DNA of 64,000 nucleotides from Ornithodoros turicata. Taxonomy: Eukaryota; Arthropoda; Arachnida; Ixodida; Argasidae. Of this stretch, positions 29,997 to 41,735 are shown piece after piece. A program made the translations under genes and the position numbers. The stretch is from positions 1,178,001 to 1,242,000 of the forward strand of contig NW_026999403.1 in the NCBI RefSeq assembly GCF_037126465.1. Direction: 5' to 3'. How positions within the stretch are numbered: position 1 is the stretch's first letter; each line of letters starts with the position of its first letter. Under the pieces are notes generated by a model. It saw only the letters and a list, made by a program, of their open reading frames with translations. It had not been told where the DNA came from and ran no database searches.

Positions 29997-30480
29997 TGAT
30001 GATGATGATGATGATTAAGGTTTTTTTGGCGCATTAGCGACGAGGGCCATAGTGCGCCAAGACAATGGTATGGATGGTTAGCAGTTTAAAATGATTATTT
30101 CAATTTAAAAAAAATATTGTGATGATGGTGATGATGATTGGAGTTTTAATGGCGCATCGACAACACAGGTCATAATGCGCCAAAACTGTGATTAAAAAGT
30201 CACTAGTTAAAAGTAGGCGGGATGTTTAAAAAAGAGAGAAAGAACTGATACAATGAAAGCATATGGCTACAAAAGATGCACAATTCCAATGTCTTTTAAA
30301 AAATTGAAAACTCTACTAAAAGGGATGATAGCCTCATCACCCAGCAATAGCGCTGGATGAAGAGGCAAGAAATACGTATAAAACTCTGTGAAATGATGCT
30401 GACGATGGATTTCGTGGTGTGGGCAAGTGATAAGAATGTGGATGACAGAGAGGAGTTCACCACAGTTTTCACACAGCGCC
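29997..30480 (-). mobile_element. LINE insertion carrying two 3' tails (484 bp), 13-bp target duplication
   Basis: One perfect repeat ACAAGGTGTATGT (29984-29996, 30481-30493) brackets the whole block. On the minus strand it reads ORF2 C-terminus (30480-30267, CENCGELLSVIHIL), 3' UTR, hairpin and ATC tail (about 30190-30118), then about 60 bp of other sequence and a second hairpin plus ATC tail (about 30070-29997). A single flanking duplication implies one integration event. Confidence 0.8.
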
Positions 30481-30493
30481 ACAAGGTGTATGT

Positions 30494-31230
30494 ATCTGTC
30501 CTTTCTATGTTGTTTCAGCCTCAGAAGATCAGCACTCTCATGTTCAACAGTTGCCGCTTGCGTCGATCCCGTCGTATGAATGTGTGTATGAGTGAGCAAA
30601 AATGTAAGAGTGAAAGGAGGATGAGTGAGAGAGAGTGGCTGGTTTGTCCCTTCAGGTGACGCTCCCCTGGAAGTCGCTGAGGAGGTGTGTTAGCGTGCCA
30701 GCGTGCCTTCAAGAGGAACATATATACCTGAGTGCGCGGGCTATTCGGTACACCTCCCGATCCGTCCAGGCGGCGAGCTCCCGTGGGACGTACTTATTTT
30801 GTTTATAGGTATACGTTAGGTATAGGTATTATAGGTATAGGTATACAAACGTATAGGTTTGTACTCGTTGTGGATATCTCGTCGTGTTAGAGACCGCAAT
30901 GATCCTCCAGTCGGCTCCTGGCCTTTCTTCAGGAGGTACGAGACGTTACTGTGTAGGTTTCACCTCTCCCGAACAGGTAGTGCGGAGGACCCCATCTGGC
31001 TCAAATTACTTGAGCTTGTTTTGTCAAGCCTCATGGTCAACGGTCTGATGGTCTGATCCTGACCCTCAAATCACACCAACACTTTTGTACATACTTCATC
31101 TCAAGCATGTATTCTTGTGTCATCCCTCTCACGCTCTCAATCACACACTGCATCTTGCATTGTAAATGCCATCTACGTCTTGAACTGTAACAGCGTGAAA
31201 TAAAACGTTCTTGAAAAAAAATAAAAATAA
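30494..31230. other. SINE-like tail and intergenic DNA
   Basis: 30481-30530 (GTCCTTTCTATGTTGTTTCAGCC) matches sequence downstream of the SINE pair at 18475-18515. A GTATAG-type microsatellite lies at about 30805-30852. The rest is unassigned. Confidence 0.45.
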
Positions 31231-31335
31231 GTGGTAGCGCTGCTCAATTGTGGTAGAGCCGTGGACCGGCAATCCAGAAGATGTGGGTTCGATTCCTACA
31301 GCTGGCTAACCTTTTCAGTGACATTCATCATTCAC
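31231..31335 (+). mobile_element. tRNA-derived SINE copy
   Basis: tRNA-like A-box region (TGCTCAATTGTGGTAGAGCC) and B-box (GGGTTCGATTCCTAC), then CAGCTGGCTAACCTTTTCAG as in the 18256-18458 copies. The preceding A-rich stretch belongs to the flank. Confidence 0.75.
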
Positions 31336-31433
31336 AAGAACGAGGTCGGTACGATTTTAAGTGCGATTCCGTAAGTGAACGGAGATTTTGAGTTGAAATG
31401 GACGAAGTCCTTAAAGTAATGTCAACTGAGTTT

Positions 31434-31495
31434 TGGCACATTATGACCTTTGTTGTCTATGCGCCATTGAAACTCCATCCATCATGATCATCAAT
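31434..31495 (+). mobile_element. Tail-only LINE fragment
   Basis: TTTTGGCACATTATGACCTT...TATGCGCCATTGAAACTCC followed by a degenerate ATC tail. No target duplication was resolved. Confidence 0.6.
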
Positions 31496-31645
31496 TTCAA
31501 ATGAACTTGTGGAGGGTGTTTTAGCGCTCTTTCAAGGAGCCCTCAGATGAAACTTAACAGCAAACCAGACACCGAGGCATCACTCGTGATCGCAGTTGTC
31601 TCGCAAATTAGAACAACGAATTATCACTGATCGAAGGCCTGTTAA

Positions 31646-32259
31646 AGGGACTATGAAATTTCCCGAACCCCCATACTTTTTTTCGATGGAAACTGTTCTT
31701 CCCGCAGAGAAACTAATATGCCACAAATTTTTCCGGACGAAATCGCTCCACTCTGCGAGGAGCGCGCGCTGGAAATGTCTCTTCCGCGTTCCTCCTCTCC
31801 CGCGCATATTTCCCTGCCGATGGTGTAACTGTACGGACCGCTCTTCGGTTCCCCGTTACGTCACCGGTGTTGCACAATGGCAAGTAATGCCGCGAGCTCG
31901 CGCTGTGGCTGCCGCCACTGCCGAAATCTGCCGATCGCGCGAAAGCTGCTGTCATGGAGATTTCCACTCCCGATGAACGCATACGCGGGATCCTACGGCG
32001 CATGCTCCTGGCAGGATTCCTCGGCTCGGCAACACGTCACGATGACGTGTTGCTGAGCCGGCCGTGGTCGCGTCAAGTTACCCGTTGTGTCTCCGCTCGG
32101 CAGCTCGTCACGGCGCGGCGCCAGCTGTCCTCCCTTCGCCGCTCCGTTTAAATTCGCTCCCGAGAAATCCGCTCGCGCGACGAAAGTAAAATTTCGGTTC
32201 TAAACTCAGAAAAATGTCTTCTTTCGAAGGAAACGAAGAAAAAAATCGTTTCATAGTCC
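31646..32259. mobile_element. TTAA-flanked MITE (614 bp)
   Basis: AGGGACTATGAAA...TTTCATAGTCCCT ends directly between TTAA at 31642-31645 and 32260-32263. TTAA duplication is characteristic of piggyBac-type transposition. No transposase is present; internal ORFs are non-coding. Confidence 0.75.
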
Positions 32260-32884
32260 CTTTAAAGAAGCGATAGAGAGATACCCAAAAAATCGGTTTT
32301 TCCGAAAAAACGCGAGTTTTCGCTGGAGAATGGTCCTCAATGAGGACTTTTAATATGTCCGCTATTTGCCATACTGTATTCAACGCAAGCATGCGTAAAA
32401 CAAAAGTGAGTCTACCGCGGTGAAGGTCACCTGCTTCTGACGTCACATTTAGTTTCTCCGTCGTGCCGGCAGCGCTCCGGTCGCAGTAGCTAGTCGCCTT
32501 TTTTGGCCGCGTATTTTTTTATGAATACCTCCGATTCAATTGAAATGTGTAGTGGTAATGCTAAATCGTTGTATCGTATAATAACGCAAATGAAACACTG
32601 CTATCAAAGATTCATAGTCAGCTTTCAACGTGGAGATTAATATTGCGACTATACATTGCTTCTTGGATTACATCGATTCGCCTACTACACATTTTCTCCG
32701 GGTGCAGTCATTCTATAGCGATATGAGATACGCGTCCTCCCATACAGAGAACCCCCATGGGCACATTAGACACACAGAAAGCGATGGACGACATAGAATG
32801 ATCAGTCATTGTCCGCCTAATGACCGGGGTCGTTTATCAAAGTCACGAATTCCCGCCATCCGTTTGCCCTAAGGACGACAACTA

Positions 32885-33625
32885 CGAGGAATCCATATCT
32901 CAAGTATGTGTGCCCAACATGCCTGAATATAGCCTTCTTACCTTCCATTCACCCGAGACGTTATAATCGTATAGCACCTGGGTCAACTGTCGATGACGAT
33001 TGCTGAGGTGATACTTCTTAGAGCTTCTGGGCGCCGAATATAGTCGCGGACGTGTCCAAAACAGGCTTGGCAGTCTATGTCAGGAAGGTCTAACGACTGT
33101 CAGGTATTGTATACTTTCGTGTCTATTGCTTGGTGAATAATAGACCATCGTCCCCTTTAGGTGAACATTTAATTGCTTGAGATACAGAGGGATTGTTATC
33201 CTTTGTAGTTTTAAAGCGATGTTCTTATACATGCACAACCGCACCGTGGGGAACTCCTTTCTGTTCTACACATCCTTATGTCTTGTTCGTTGCATGAACC
33301 TCTTCGCCATCGTCATTCCCGAGAGTTTTATAGAAATCACGTACCGCTCCACCCAGCCCTACGTGCTGGGTGATGAAGCTCTTTTACCGTTTAGTAGAGT
33401 CTATAATTTTATCGGAGACACCGTTTTTTTTAAACGCCTTGTAATTTTAAGAAAACCGTTTGAAAACACAATACTTGAGATAATTTGCATCATGAAACGT
33501 TCTTCACCTTATCCTTCCCTTTTTTTAACTAGTGACAGTTTTAAGAATCTTTCGGCGCATTATAGCCTTTGTCGCAGCTGCGCCATAATACCAATCATCA
33601 TGATCATCATCATCATCATCATCAC
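32885..33625 (+). mobile_element. Degenerate I-type LINE fragment
   Basis: Broken ORF2 C-terminus (GDEALLPFSRVYNF at about 33370-33412), 3' UTR, then hairpin CGGCGCATTATAGCC...CTGCGCC at about 33555-33582 and ATC tail to 33623. Several frameshifts; the left limit is uncertain. Confidence 0.6.
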
Positions 33626-33804
33626 AACCTTTTTTTTTAAAGACATCGTGTTTATTTTTAAGTAATCACACCCTCATTATTGTTTTGGCGCACTATATAC
33701 GATCCTAACAACAACTTTATTTTTAAGATGAGGAATGGAGGGTTTCTTCGCCAGGGGGCGATACTCTACCCCATCGCTGGTGGTGATGTGGGGAATGAGA
33801 TAAC

Positions 33805-33975
33805 TTGGCCCTTTGTAGCTCAGATGGCACTACGATCCTATATAGTTGCATGTGCGCCACAGAAACTAAAATCATCAACATCATCATGTTATCTTGGCCC
33901 GCTATAGCCTGAGTCGCTCGTACGCCATAAAAACTCCAATCATCATCATCATCATCAACAACATCATCATCACCA
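33805..33975 (+). mobile_element. Two adjacent degenerate LINE tails
   Basis: First: TTGGCCCTTTGTAGCTCAG...TGCGCCACAGAAACTAAAATC with ATC-type tail (to about 33888). Second: TTGGCCCGCTATAGCCTGAG...TACGCCATAAAAACTCC with ATC/AAC tail (about 33893-33970). Confidence 0.6.
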
Positions 33976-34060
33976 GAATCGCTCGAAGCCGCAGTTGGTC
34001 TATGTTTGAAATCGTCTGCGGTGCTGCTGGAGCACACGACACCGCGACTGCACGTATATA

Positions 34061-34998
34061 CAGTGAACCTTCGTTATTATGACCATGGTCGTTCCCGAAA
34101 ATTTTGGTCATAATGCGGAATTGTCATATTAACGGGGGGGATTTGCAGGGGTTTCACTGCATTGTACCCCCGGAGTACGGTCGTAAATCGCGTATGTCAG
34201 ATTATCGGGGGTCATATTAACCAGGGTTCACTGTATGTTCACTATATATATACAGTGAACCTTCGTTATTATGACCATGGTCGTTCCCGAAAATTTTGGT
34301 CATAATGCGGAATTGTCATATTAACGGGGGGGATTTGCAGGGGTTTCACTGCATTGTACCCCCGGAGTACGGTCGTAAATCGCGTATGTCAGATTATCGG
34401 GGGTCATATTAACCAGGGTTCACTGTATGTTCACTATATATATACAGTGAACCTTCGTTATTATGACCATGGTCGTTCCCGAAAATTTTGGTCATAATGC
34501 AGAATTGTCATATTAACGGGGGGATTTGCAGGGGTTTCACTGCATTGTACCCCCGGAGTACGGTCGTAAATCGCGTATGTCAGATTATCGGGGGTCATAT
34601 TAACCAGGGTTCACTGTATGTTCACTATATATATACAGTGAACCTTCGTTATTATGACCATGGTCGTTCCCGAAAATTTTGGTCATAATGCAGAATTGTC
34701 ATATTAACGGGGGGATTTGCAGGGGTTTCACTGCATTGTTCCCCCCGGAGTACGGTCGCGAATCGCGTATGTCAGATTATCGGGGGTCGTATGAACCAGG
34801 ATTCACTGTATGTTCACTATATAAATACAGTGAACCTTCGTTATTATGACCATGGCCGTTCCCGAAAATTTTGGTCATAATGCGGAATTGTCATATTAAC
34901 GGGGGAGATTTGCAGGGGTTTCACTGCACTGTTCCCCCGGAGTACGGTCGTGAATCGATGTCAGGTTATCGGGGGGTCATATTAACGAGGGTTCACTC
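34061..34998. repeat. Tandem array of five 192-bp MITE units
   Basis: Units start at 34061, 34253, 34445, 34636 and 34828 (periods 192, 192, 191, 192). Each begins CAGTGAACCTTCGTTATTATG and ends GGTTCACTG, so each unit is itself a TIR element, separated by TATGTTCACTATATATA-like spacers. TA flanks and CAGTGAACC ends resemble pogo/Tc1-type MITEs. The last unit is more diverged (GGGGAGATT, shorter end). Confidence 0.9.
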
Positions 34999-35009
34999 TA
35001 GTGACGCCC

Positions 35010-35857
35010 GTATAGAGGAGGTACTACACAAGAATTCTTGATTCTAGAAGGCGTTGTTAATGTATACCGGTCGGGAAGCTTATTTTGACTTACTCAGTAG
35101 GTAACAAAAACAAAAAAAAAGAGACGGACAAAAAAAAAGCTAGAGAGCACCGACATTTGAAACTAAAGCTAGCACTTGTTGAAGGCCTTCCCCTAGTCCA
35201 TGACGGCGCATATTTTTCGGCACAATCAATCACTACCACGAATGCTAATGACATGCACAAACAAATGGGTAAAAGAAGGGGACAGTCGAGGGAAAAGGAG
35301 TCCAATGTGTGTGAGAGAGAGAGACAGATTGCGAGGATATAAAGGAACTCCTCGGAGAATTTTACAGAAAAAGCAATTATGTTGCGTGACACAGGTTGAT
35401 GGATGACGTTTTCCGTCCTTATGGAGTGCGAAGAGAAGCGCACTGAAAAAAAGAAAAAAAAAAGAAAATGTGTCGAGGGATGGACAAGAAATAGAGAGCA
35501 AGAATATGCTCCTCCGGCTAAGTCGCTAATTTCGCAACATGTACAAAAATTGTCGCAAGAAACTACGTTACGTAAATAATTCATATTAAAGTGCCACTAT
35601 ATACCGACTATCGTTTACTTCGTATTAGAAATCGGAACTCACTCAAAGACTCCAAGAATCAAAAGATCCCGCGTCGTTACCATGAGTCGGCAGTTTCATA
35701 TGCGCTCGCGGGATAGCGATTTTATTTTCCAAGGTCGAAAATGGAGAAGTGGACGAAAGGCAAAAAAAAAAAAAAAACTCCTACAGGTAACGGGCAAAGG
35801 TATACAGTATATGCGGTATGCACTCAGGAGCCGTCTAAATCGCAGCCAAAGAACACC
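35010..35857. other. Intergenic DNA, nothing recognised
   Basis: A-rich tracts near 35109-35140, 35445-35468 and 35762-35777. The long minus-strand ORF at 35090-35584 is low-complexity Phe/Ser and not credible. Confidence 0.4.
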
Positions 35858-35865
35858 ATTGTATA

Positions 35866-36107
35866 CAGTGAACCCTTGCTAATATGACCCGCATTATGGC
35901 CTGAGTAGCTAGTGTGCCAGAAAAACCCAAATCAAATCAAATCAAAGCTAATATGACCCCCGATAATCTGACATATGCGCGTTACGACCATGCTCTTGGG
36001 TAACAACGCAGTGAAACCTCTTCAAATCTCCCCCGTTAATATGACAGTCCCGCATTATGACCAAAATTTTCGGGAACGACCATGGTCATAGTAACGAGGG
36101 TTCACTG
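35866..36107. mobile_element. Single inverted copy of the 192-bp MITE, interrupted by a tail insertion
   Basis: CAGTGAACCC at 35866 and GGGTTCACTG ending at 36107, between TA dinucleotides. It carries CGGGAACGACCATGGTCATA in the orientation opposite to the 34 kb array. A 56-bp tail-only insertion lies at 35891-35946. Its right TA (36108-36109) is also the left TA of the next element. Confidence 0.82.
35891..35946 (+). mobile_element. Tail-only insertion with (AAATC)n tail, 13-bp target duplication
   Basis: GCATTATGGCCTGAGTAGCT...GTGTGCCAGAAAAACCC then AAATC repeats, bordered by GCTAATATGACCC at 35878-35890 and 35947-35959. Same hairpin plan as the (ATC)n family with a pentanucleotide tail. 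Confidence 0.82.
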
Positions 36108-36109
36108 TA

Positions 36110-37590
36110 CAGGGTGAATTTAGCAAAGGTTACACATTTCGGTCGCGTCGTAAAAATACAAGATAATATCTCTGGGGCTTCAAACTTATAGTAACTCGCC
36201 TCAAGTTTCAACCATATGTTGTTTTTTTGTTTTTTTGTTTTTTTCGAATGCTATCACTTTGTAGAAAAAAAGTTAGAAGCAAAGCAAATGCTCACCCCAT
36301 GCATTTCCTGTGGCCTATATACCGCCCGCTAATCGCCATTTTTTCCTCTGTCTACTTCACGTTCATATCACCACTTGTAGGTGGCGCTGCCTGGAGACCA
36401 AAGTAAAACTGAAACCTATGGAACAACCAGCGACCAGATGGATCAGATGCAGGGTTTCGAGGCGGCGCCATCTATACGTGGTGACGTGAACGTGAAGAAG
36501 ACAGAGGAAAAAAAATGGCGGTTTCCCTCTGGCGGTAAACTCTCAAATTCTGAGATAATTCGGTTTTAATTGAACAGTTAGTTTTACCTTTCCACACACA
36601 TCACAGTTTTGGCGCATTATAGTCTAGTTGCTCATGCGCCATAAAAACTGCAATTTTATGCTGGGTGCCTAGCCACACAGGCATACAAGGCAATGAGTTT
36701 GTTGACCACGCTGCTGCTGCGGCAGCTTCAAAAGACGTTAGTCCTTTCGAGATACCGATGCAAGATATTAGGGCAGCACTTAGGAAATCACTGTATACAA
36801 AATGGCAGGTTTCTGGAACACACAGACACACAAGTTACACTTAGTTAAAGCTAAGCTTTACTTAGTTAAACAACACATCCAAAGTCATGGAGAACGCCAG
36901 GAAAATCGTCTCTTGGGTGTTCTGAGAACAAGGTTGCGGATAGGCCACACCTTCCTCACGCACAAATTTTTACTCTGTGGAGAAGAGCCGCCAGTGTGTG
37001 AAAACTGTGGTGAACTCCTCTCTGTCATCCACATTCTTATCACCTGCCCACACCACGAAATCCATCGTCAGCATCATTTTACAGAGTTTTATACACATCT
37101 TTTGCCTCTTCATCCAGCGCTCTTGCTTGGCGATGAGGCTATTATCCCCTTCAGCAGAATTTTTAATTTTTTAAGAGACACTGGAATTGTAAGTTTTGTG
37201 TAGTTTTAGTCTTGTATTTTAGATGTTACTTCTCTTCCTTTTTAAGTACTGCACCTACTTCTTACTAGTCTTATTTTAATCACGGTGTTGGCGCATTATG
37301 ACCTATGTAGTTAATGCGCCATTAAAACTCCAATCATCATCATCATAAAAACTGCAATCATCATCATCATCCCTGCGGTAAAGGCCATATAGGAAATGCA
37401 TGGGGTAAGAATTTGCTTTGCTTCTAACTTTTTTTTCTATAAAGGGATAGCATTTGAAAAAAAAAAAAAAAAAATAGGGATAAAACTTCAGCCGAATGAC
37501 GATCAGTCTGCAAAGTTTGAAGCCCCAGATACATTATCTCGTATTTTTACGACGCGATGGAAATGTGTCACCTTTGCTAAATTCACCCCG
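36110..37590. mobile_element. TA-flanked foldback element interrupted by LINEs
   Basis: CAGGGTGAATTTAGCAAAGG...CTTTGCTAAATTCACCCCG between TA (36108-36109, 37591-37592). Arms match through TCGTAAAAATACAAGATAAT, GGGGCTTCAAACTT and CACCCCATGCATTTCCT. The interior holds an older LINE tail and a 689-bp LINE (36655-37343). Confidence 0.8.
36655..37343 (+). mobile_element. 5'-truncated I-type LINE (689 bp) inserted in an older LINE tail
   Basis: Starts in RNase H (LCWVPSHTGIQGNE), runs through RTRLRIGHTFLTH, a zinc finger (CENCGELLSVIHILITC) and stop at 37201-37203, then 3' UTR, hairpin and ATC tail. Target duplication CATAAAAACTGCAAT at 36640-36654 and 37344-37358 is itself part of an older hairpin tail (36607-36654 plus 37359-37370). 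A frameshift lies near 36800. Confidence 0.88.
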
Positions 37591-37959
37591 TACTTGGAAA
37601 AATACCGTGTTACCGACGCGATGAAGAAACGCGATGATAATGAAGCAACAGATGGGGTCACATATCCAGGGCTATGAACAGCGGTGGGGCACGACGGGAC
37701 CATTAGCGGGGAAACAAAGTTGCCGCTCGCGCCGGCACTCAAGCGGAGTCGGTAATGAACGTTCCCCTTCGCCCTATTGAGGGAAGAACACGTTTCTCGC
37801 TACGGCCAAAAGCGAGTAAGGTTTTCTTCTGTGCAGCCGGATATTGCGTGACCTGCCGAGTGGGTAAACGCGTTGGTTGATGGCCAAGGTCGTACTGGAG
37901 ACTGGGAGACGCTGCGTTCGAGATGGTGCGCCCTATACCATCGACTGTACTGTACGAGG

Positions 37960-38393
37960 TTTTTCACGGGGAAGGATCATCTTCACTTACTGTTAGGTGA
38001 AGAACAGCCAGAATGCCATCATTGTTGCGAACCTTTGACAGTAATACATATTCTTCTGACATGTCCTTTATATGAACATCATCGCCGCACATACTTCTCG
38101 ACGTTTTATCGATATCACATCCCTTATCACCCTTCTCTCCTGCTGAGTGAGGAACCAGTTGTGCCACACATAAATGTCATCAAATTTTTAGAGACCACTA
38201 AGCTTATGAGTAGCCTGTAAAAGCTTGGTTCATTTAACAGTTTTTAGAGCATCTATTTTATGACGTGCTAAACAGTATTCTTATTAATCCATCCATACCC
38301 ATTAATTCACCTTGTGCTCACATTCGTCATTGATTTGGCGCTTTTTCGCCTTAGTTGCCCTCGCGCCACTAAACTTCCAACTACACACACAGG
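37960..38393 (+). mobile_element. 5'-truncated LINE of the (AC)n-tailed family
   Basis: Encodes LLLGEEQPECHHCCEPLTVIHILLTC to stop at 38218-38220, closest to 23444-23726. The 3' end is hairpin TTTGGCGCTTTTTCGCCTTA...GCGCCACTAAACTTCC then ACACACAC. A tRNA-like SINE head fragment (GAGTGGGTAAACGCGTTGG) precedes it at about 37858. Confidence 0.75.
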
Positions 38394-39336
38394 GAAGGAT
38401 AACGGACGTATTTTGGTTACCGTTTTCCATTTTCGTTACTGCTACATCTTCGTTTCCGTTATCAGTTTCTGATACCGGCCTCTCAATATCGTTTCCGCGT
38501 TACGTTTCCGTTACTGTTTCCGGTAATGTAACGGTTACAGAGTTGCGGGAGGACGGCCCTTCCGGCTCTCTCGGCACCGTTGGAGGTTGGAGACAAATTT
38601 TGCCCCAAATGCTGCTTCGGTGTCACGCGTACACACTACACAAGTACTTTTACGTCGTTGGGATGCACACACTGTTTTTGGCGCTCTATGGCCTTTGTCG
38701 CTTTTGCGCCAAAAAACCCCAATCAATCAATCAATCAATCGTCGTTGAGATGCGCACATCTTGCAAGATAAATATATATAAAAAATGTAAGAACATGTCT
38801 TCAGCCTTCAGTCACTCGGAGTCCAGCAACTCCAGGTGGGCGTAACCTTCATCCAATGTCGCATTTATAAGCGGACGCTCTCATTAGTAAATAACACTGC
38901 CATGGCTACGGTGAAATGAAAAAAAAAGTACCAAATAAGTAACTAAAAATCGTAGGCTGTCACCCTCGTGCTATGGTGGAGTATAGTCATATGTTGATGT
39001 CATGGAGTTATGAGGACTGGGACGAGGTAAGCGACGGATGCACCCTCGAGATCCACTATTGCGCTTTCTTTCCATGCTCTTGTGTAGTATTTAGAGCATT
39101 ACACGGAATGGAGTCATAAAAATACAAAAACAAAATATGAAAAGTCACTCAAATGTCATCGCACAACAGGATTAGCCATTACCCGAATTCAATACCGGAC
39201 GATAAATTTGTTTCCGTTTCTGTTTTCGGTAATGGAGAACCGTGGTATGCGTTTCCGTTTCCATTTATCGTTACCATCTCCAATTTCGGTAATATACCGT
39301 TTCTGTTTCCGTTACCATTACTGTTACCCTTCCCTG
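38390..39336. mobile_element. hAT-like element with GTTACC/GTTTCC subterminal repeats
   Basis: CAGGGAAGGATAACGG at the left and CTGTTACCCTTCCCTG at the right, each followed inward by repeated CCGTTACC and GTTTCCGTT. No 8-bp duplication was found; the left end abuts the (AC)n tail of the preceding LINE. A tail-only insertion is at 38672-38739. Confidence 0.6.
38672..38739 (+). mobile_element. Tail-only insertion with (AATC)n tail
   Basis: TTTTTGGCGCTCTATGGCCT...TTTTGCGCCAAAAAACCCC then AATC repeats. Imperfect 19-bp flanks (38653-38671 and 38740-38758, two mismatches) beginning CGTCGTTG. Confidence 0.75.
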
Positions 39337-40493
39337 GTTTTTCACTCGGTATTGCGACAGACTTTCCGGATTAATGGCGGACCAGTTCTCCTTGAAGTCG
39401 GCCCTGGACGCATATTAGAGCCCAGTGTTGAACCCGTTACAAAGAAAAGGTAACGTGATACCGATACTCGCCACCGAAGAAAGGAGTAACGAAATCCGGA
39501 GGTCGATACACGTACGTAAAAGTAAAAGGAATTCCGCTACCGTTACCAATTAAAAAGTAGCGTTATACTTTATCCGCTACTTTTGCTGAAAGCAGGAATA
39601 GTGTCTTAAAGTGGGACTACGCAACAAAATTATCACAAAGACTGTGACATAGACAGTAACCTTTGGGGTATCAGGAACATACACACGAAATATCGCGTTC
39701 CCGAAGTGCGCAGATTTTATTCGAAGGAATTATTACGGATTGAGCGCTTCGCCTTTGTGAAGGAAGAGGGCGCTGAAAGCAACACTGCCGACGTCATCCG
39801 GCATGGAAGAATGCAAACTTCGTAGCAGACGACAATGCTGGGTGACGTCACAGTATCTTCCTCCGGGCGAACCGACGCGCGCTTTTCATTTTGGTTTCGG
39901 TTTGGTATTTTCATCATTTACGAATTAATTACTCGCACAAAATGAATGCGAATGTTGTATTCGGTATCAACGGAGCGATATGTGTTCGTTATGATGCTCA
40001 CCTAATTTTTTTCGAATCCTTGCGAAGTCTCCCTTTGAAGCAAGTATTGTCTGAAATACACACTATACCGACATTTAGTATTAAAACTGCGTAAAAACTG
40101 AAAGGAAAATAGCGGACAACGGACACAAAATAGCCAAATGACACTTTCCAATAGTTTTTCAACACTTTTTAATGACACTTTCAATTTTCAATAGATTAGT
40201 CGATCAAAATGGATCTGATGCAAACGGGGAGGTGGCTCCTGTCATTAGATGTCCTTGGAATGAAGGGATCTGCGAACCGCTTAGTGGATGAATGCGGAAC
40301 TTGCACACTCTGACGATGACTAGTCCGGTGGGAGATGAACGTGGAAAGAGTAGATCAGTTCGCGGCGAATCGTTGTGGTAGTATATTATATGGAAAAGGC
40401 AAGGTCGGGAAATTTTTCGCCGCACTGCGAGGTTAGATAACTGGAGCTTAGCTTTCATCGATGTAACGCTTGCGGTGCGTGATGTAATTAGTA
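39337..40493. other. Intergenic DNA, nothing recognised
   Basis: GTTACC-like fragments at 39430-39600 may be the eroded end of another hAT element. A small inverted repeat lies at 40085-40195. No coding features. Confidence 0.4.
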
Positions 40494-40501
40494 TTAGAGA
40501 T

Positions 40502-41219
40502 CAGGGATGGGCAGTATTTAAATACATTGTAATTAAAATACAATTTAAAATATAAATACATGTATTTATATTTTGTATTTAAATACCAATTTTCGGGTAT
40601 TTATTCTTGTAAATACTTTATAAATACTCTTAAATACAGAATATACTGACACATATCTTAAAGTTGCCCTGCGTTTGACCTTTCGGGAAGAAGGGCGAGT
40701 TTGGGGCGCAATTATGCCGGGTTTGCGCTAGCATGCGCATGCGACAAACCATTTTAGATGGCGAGTTTTTCACTGTTGTGGCGGACAACGGTCGTGACTA
40801 CCCGATTACATTGTTCTACGAAGCATCTTCGTCAAATTTAATACAAGCATTTGTTCATCGGCACCTGTGGAGATGCTGTTCTCCTTTGCGAATCTGATTG
40901 TACGGCCAAACAGAAGATGCCTAAAAGAAGCAGTCGTCGAGAAATTTCTAATATTAAAATCGCCATGATAATCTAACAAATAAATGATATTCTTTCTCGC
41001 TGATTTGTCCTGATGATCATAATTATTTCTATAATTCCAGATGACATCTTCCTCACAGTATTTATGGTAGTAGTTACGGTATTTAAATACAGTATTTATA
41101 TTTTGTATTTAAATACTCATGTTGAAAACTATTTATGAAGAGTATTTAAATACCCCTGTCAACAAAGTATTTTGTATTTATATTTAAGTACTCAAAAAAT
41201 GTATTTATGCCCATCCCTG
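40502..41219. mobile_element. Non-autonomous hAT element (718 bp)
   Basis: CAGGGATGGGCAGTATTTAA...ATTTATGCCCATCCCTG with many TATTTAAATAC repeats near both ends. Perfect 8-bp target duplication TTAGAGAT (40494-40501, 41220-41227). Typical hAT ends; no transposase. Confidence 0.9.
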
Positions 41220-41227
41220 TTAGAGAT

Positions 41228-41735
41228 GTAATCAATGACGTAATTAGTAGTTAAAAGAAAGGGGTGGATCATGTGACGTGAGAAGGCCATTGCAAAAACG
41301 TCGTTCGTACGCACACATCCTGTGGAACTGTGTTGTGAGACGAGCTTGTTAAGGTCATGCAAGGCTTCTGTTTCTCCTGACTGACTGTGTTATGGAATTG
41401 TTTGGGGTTATTTTTAGTAATTCCGGGAGAGCACCGGCAAAAAAAAAAAAAAACTAGACTTGGTATTTGTTAAAGCATTTCTGTATCGAGAGGCCGCTGC
41501 GCTTTTCCCATTTGATTTTTGCAGTGGCAAACTTTGGCTGCCCTGAAAAGACGCTTTTTTTTAGTGCACAGCCTCCGTCGGTCTCTACTATACCAGGGGT
41601 GAAAAAAGTTCGAACTAATTTTTGCCAGAGGTATATATTTTTCAATGAGTTATAGTGCTGTAGTTTTTTTTATTTTATGTGACCAGTTCTTTTTTTTTTT
41701 CAGGGTAGCAGATGCGAAATTTATAATGAAAGCGT
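41228..41735. other. Intergenic DNA, nothing recognised
   Basis: A poly(A) run at about 41440-41454. Short ORFs on both strands only. Confidence 0.4.

Noticed and set aside
34061..34998. Regular direct repeats suggestive of a CRISPR array
   Set aside because: Units are 192 bp with no variable spacers and carry transposon inverted ends; the DNA is eukaryotic.
35090..35584. 164-residue ORF on the minus strand
   Set aside because: Phe/Ser low-complexity translation of A-rich plus-strand DNA; no domain and no splice or promoter context.
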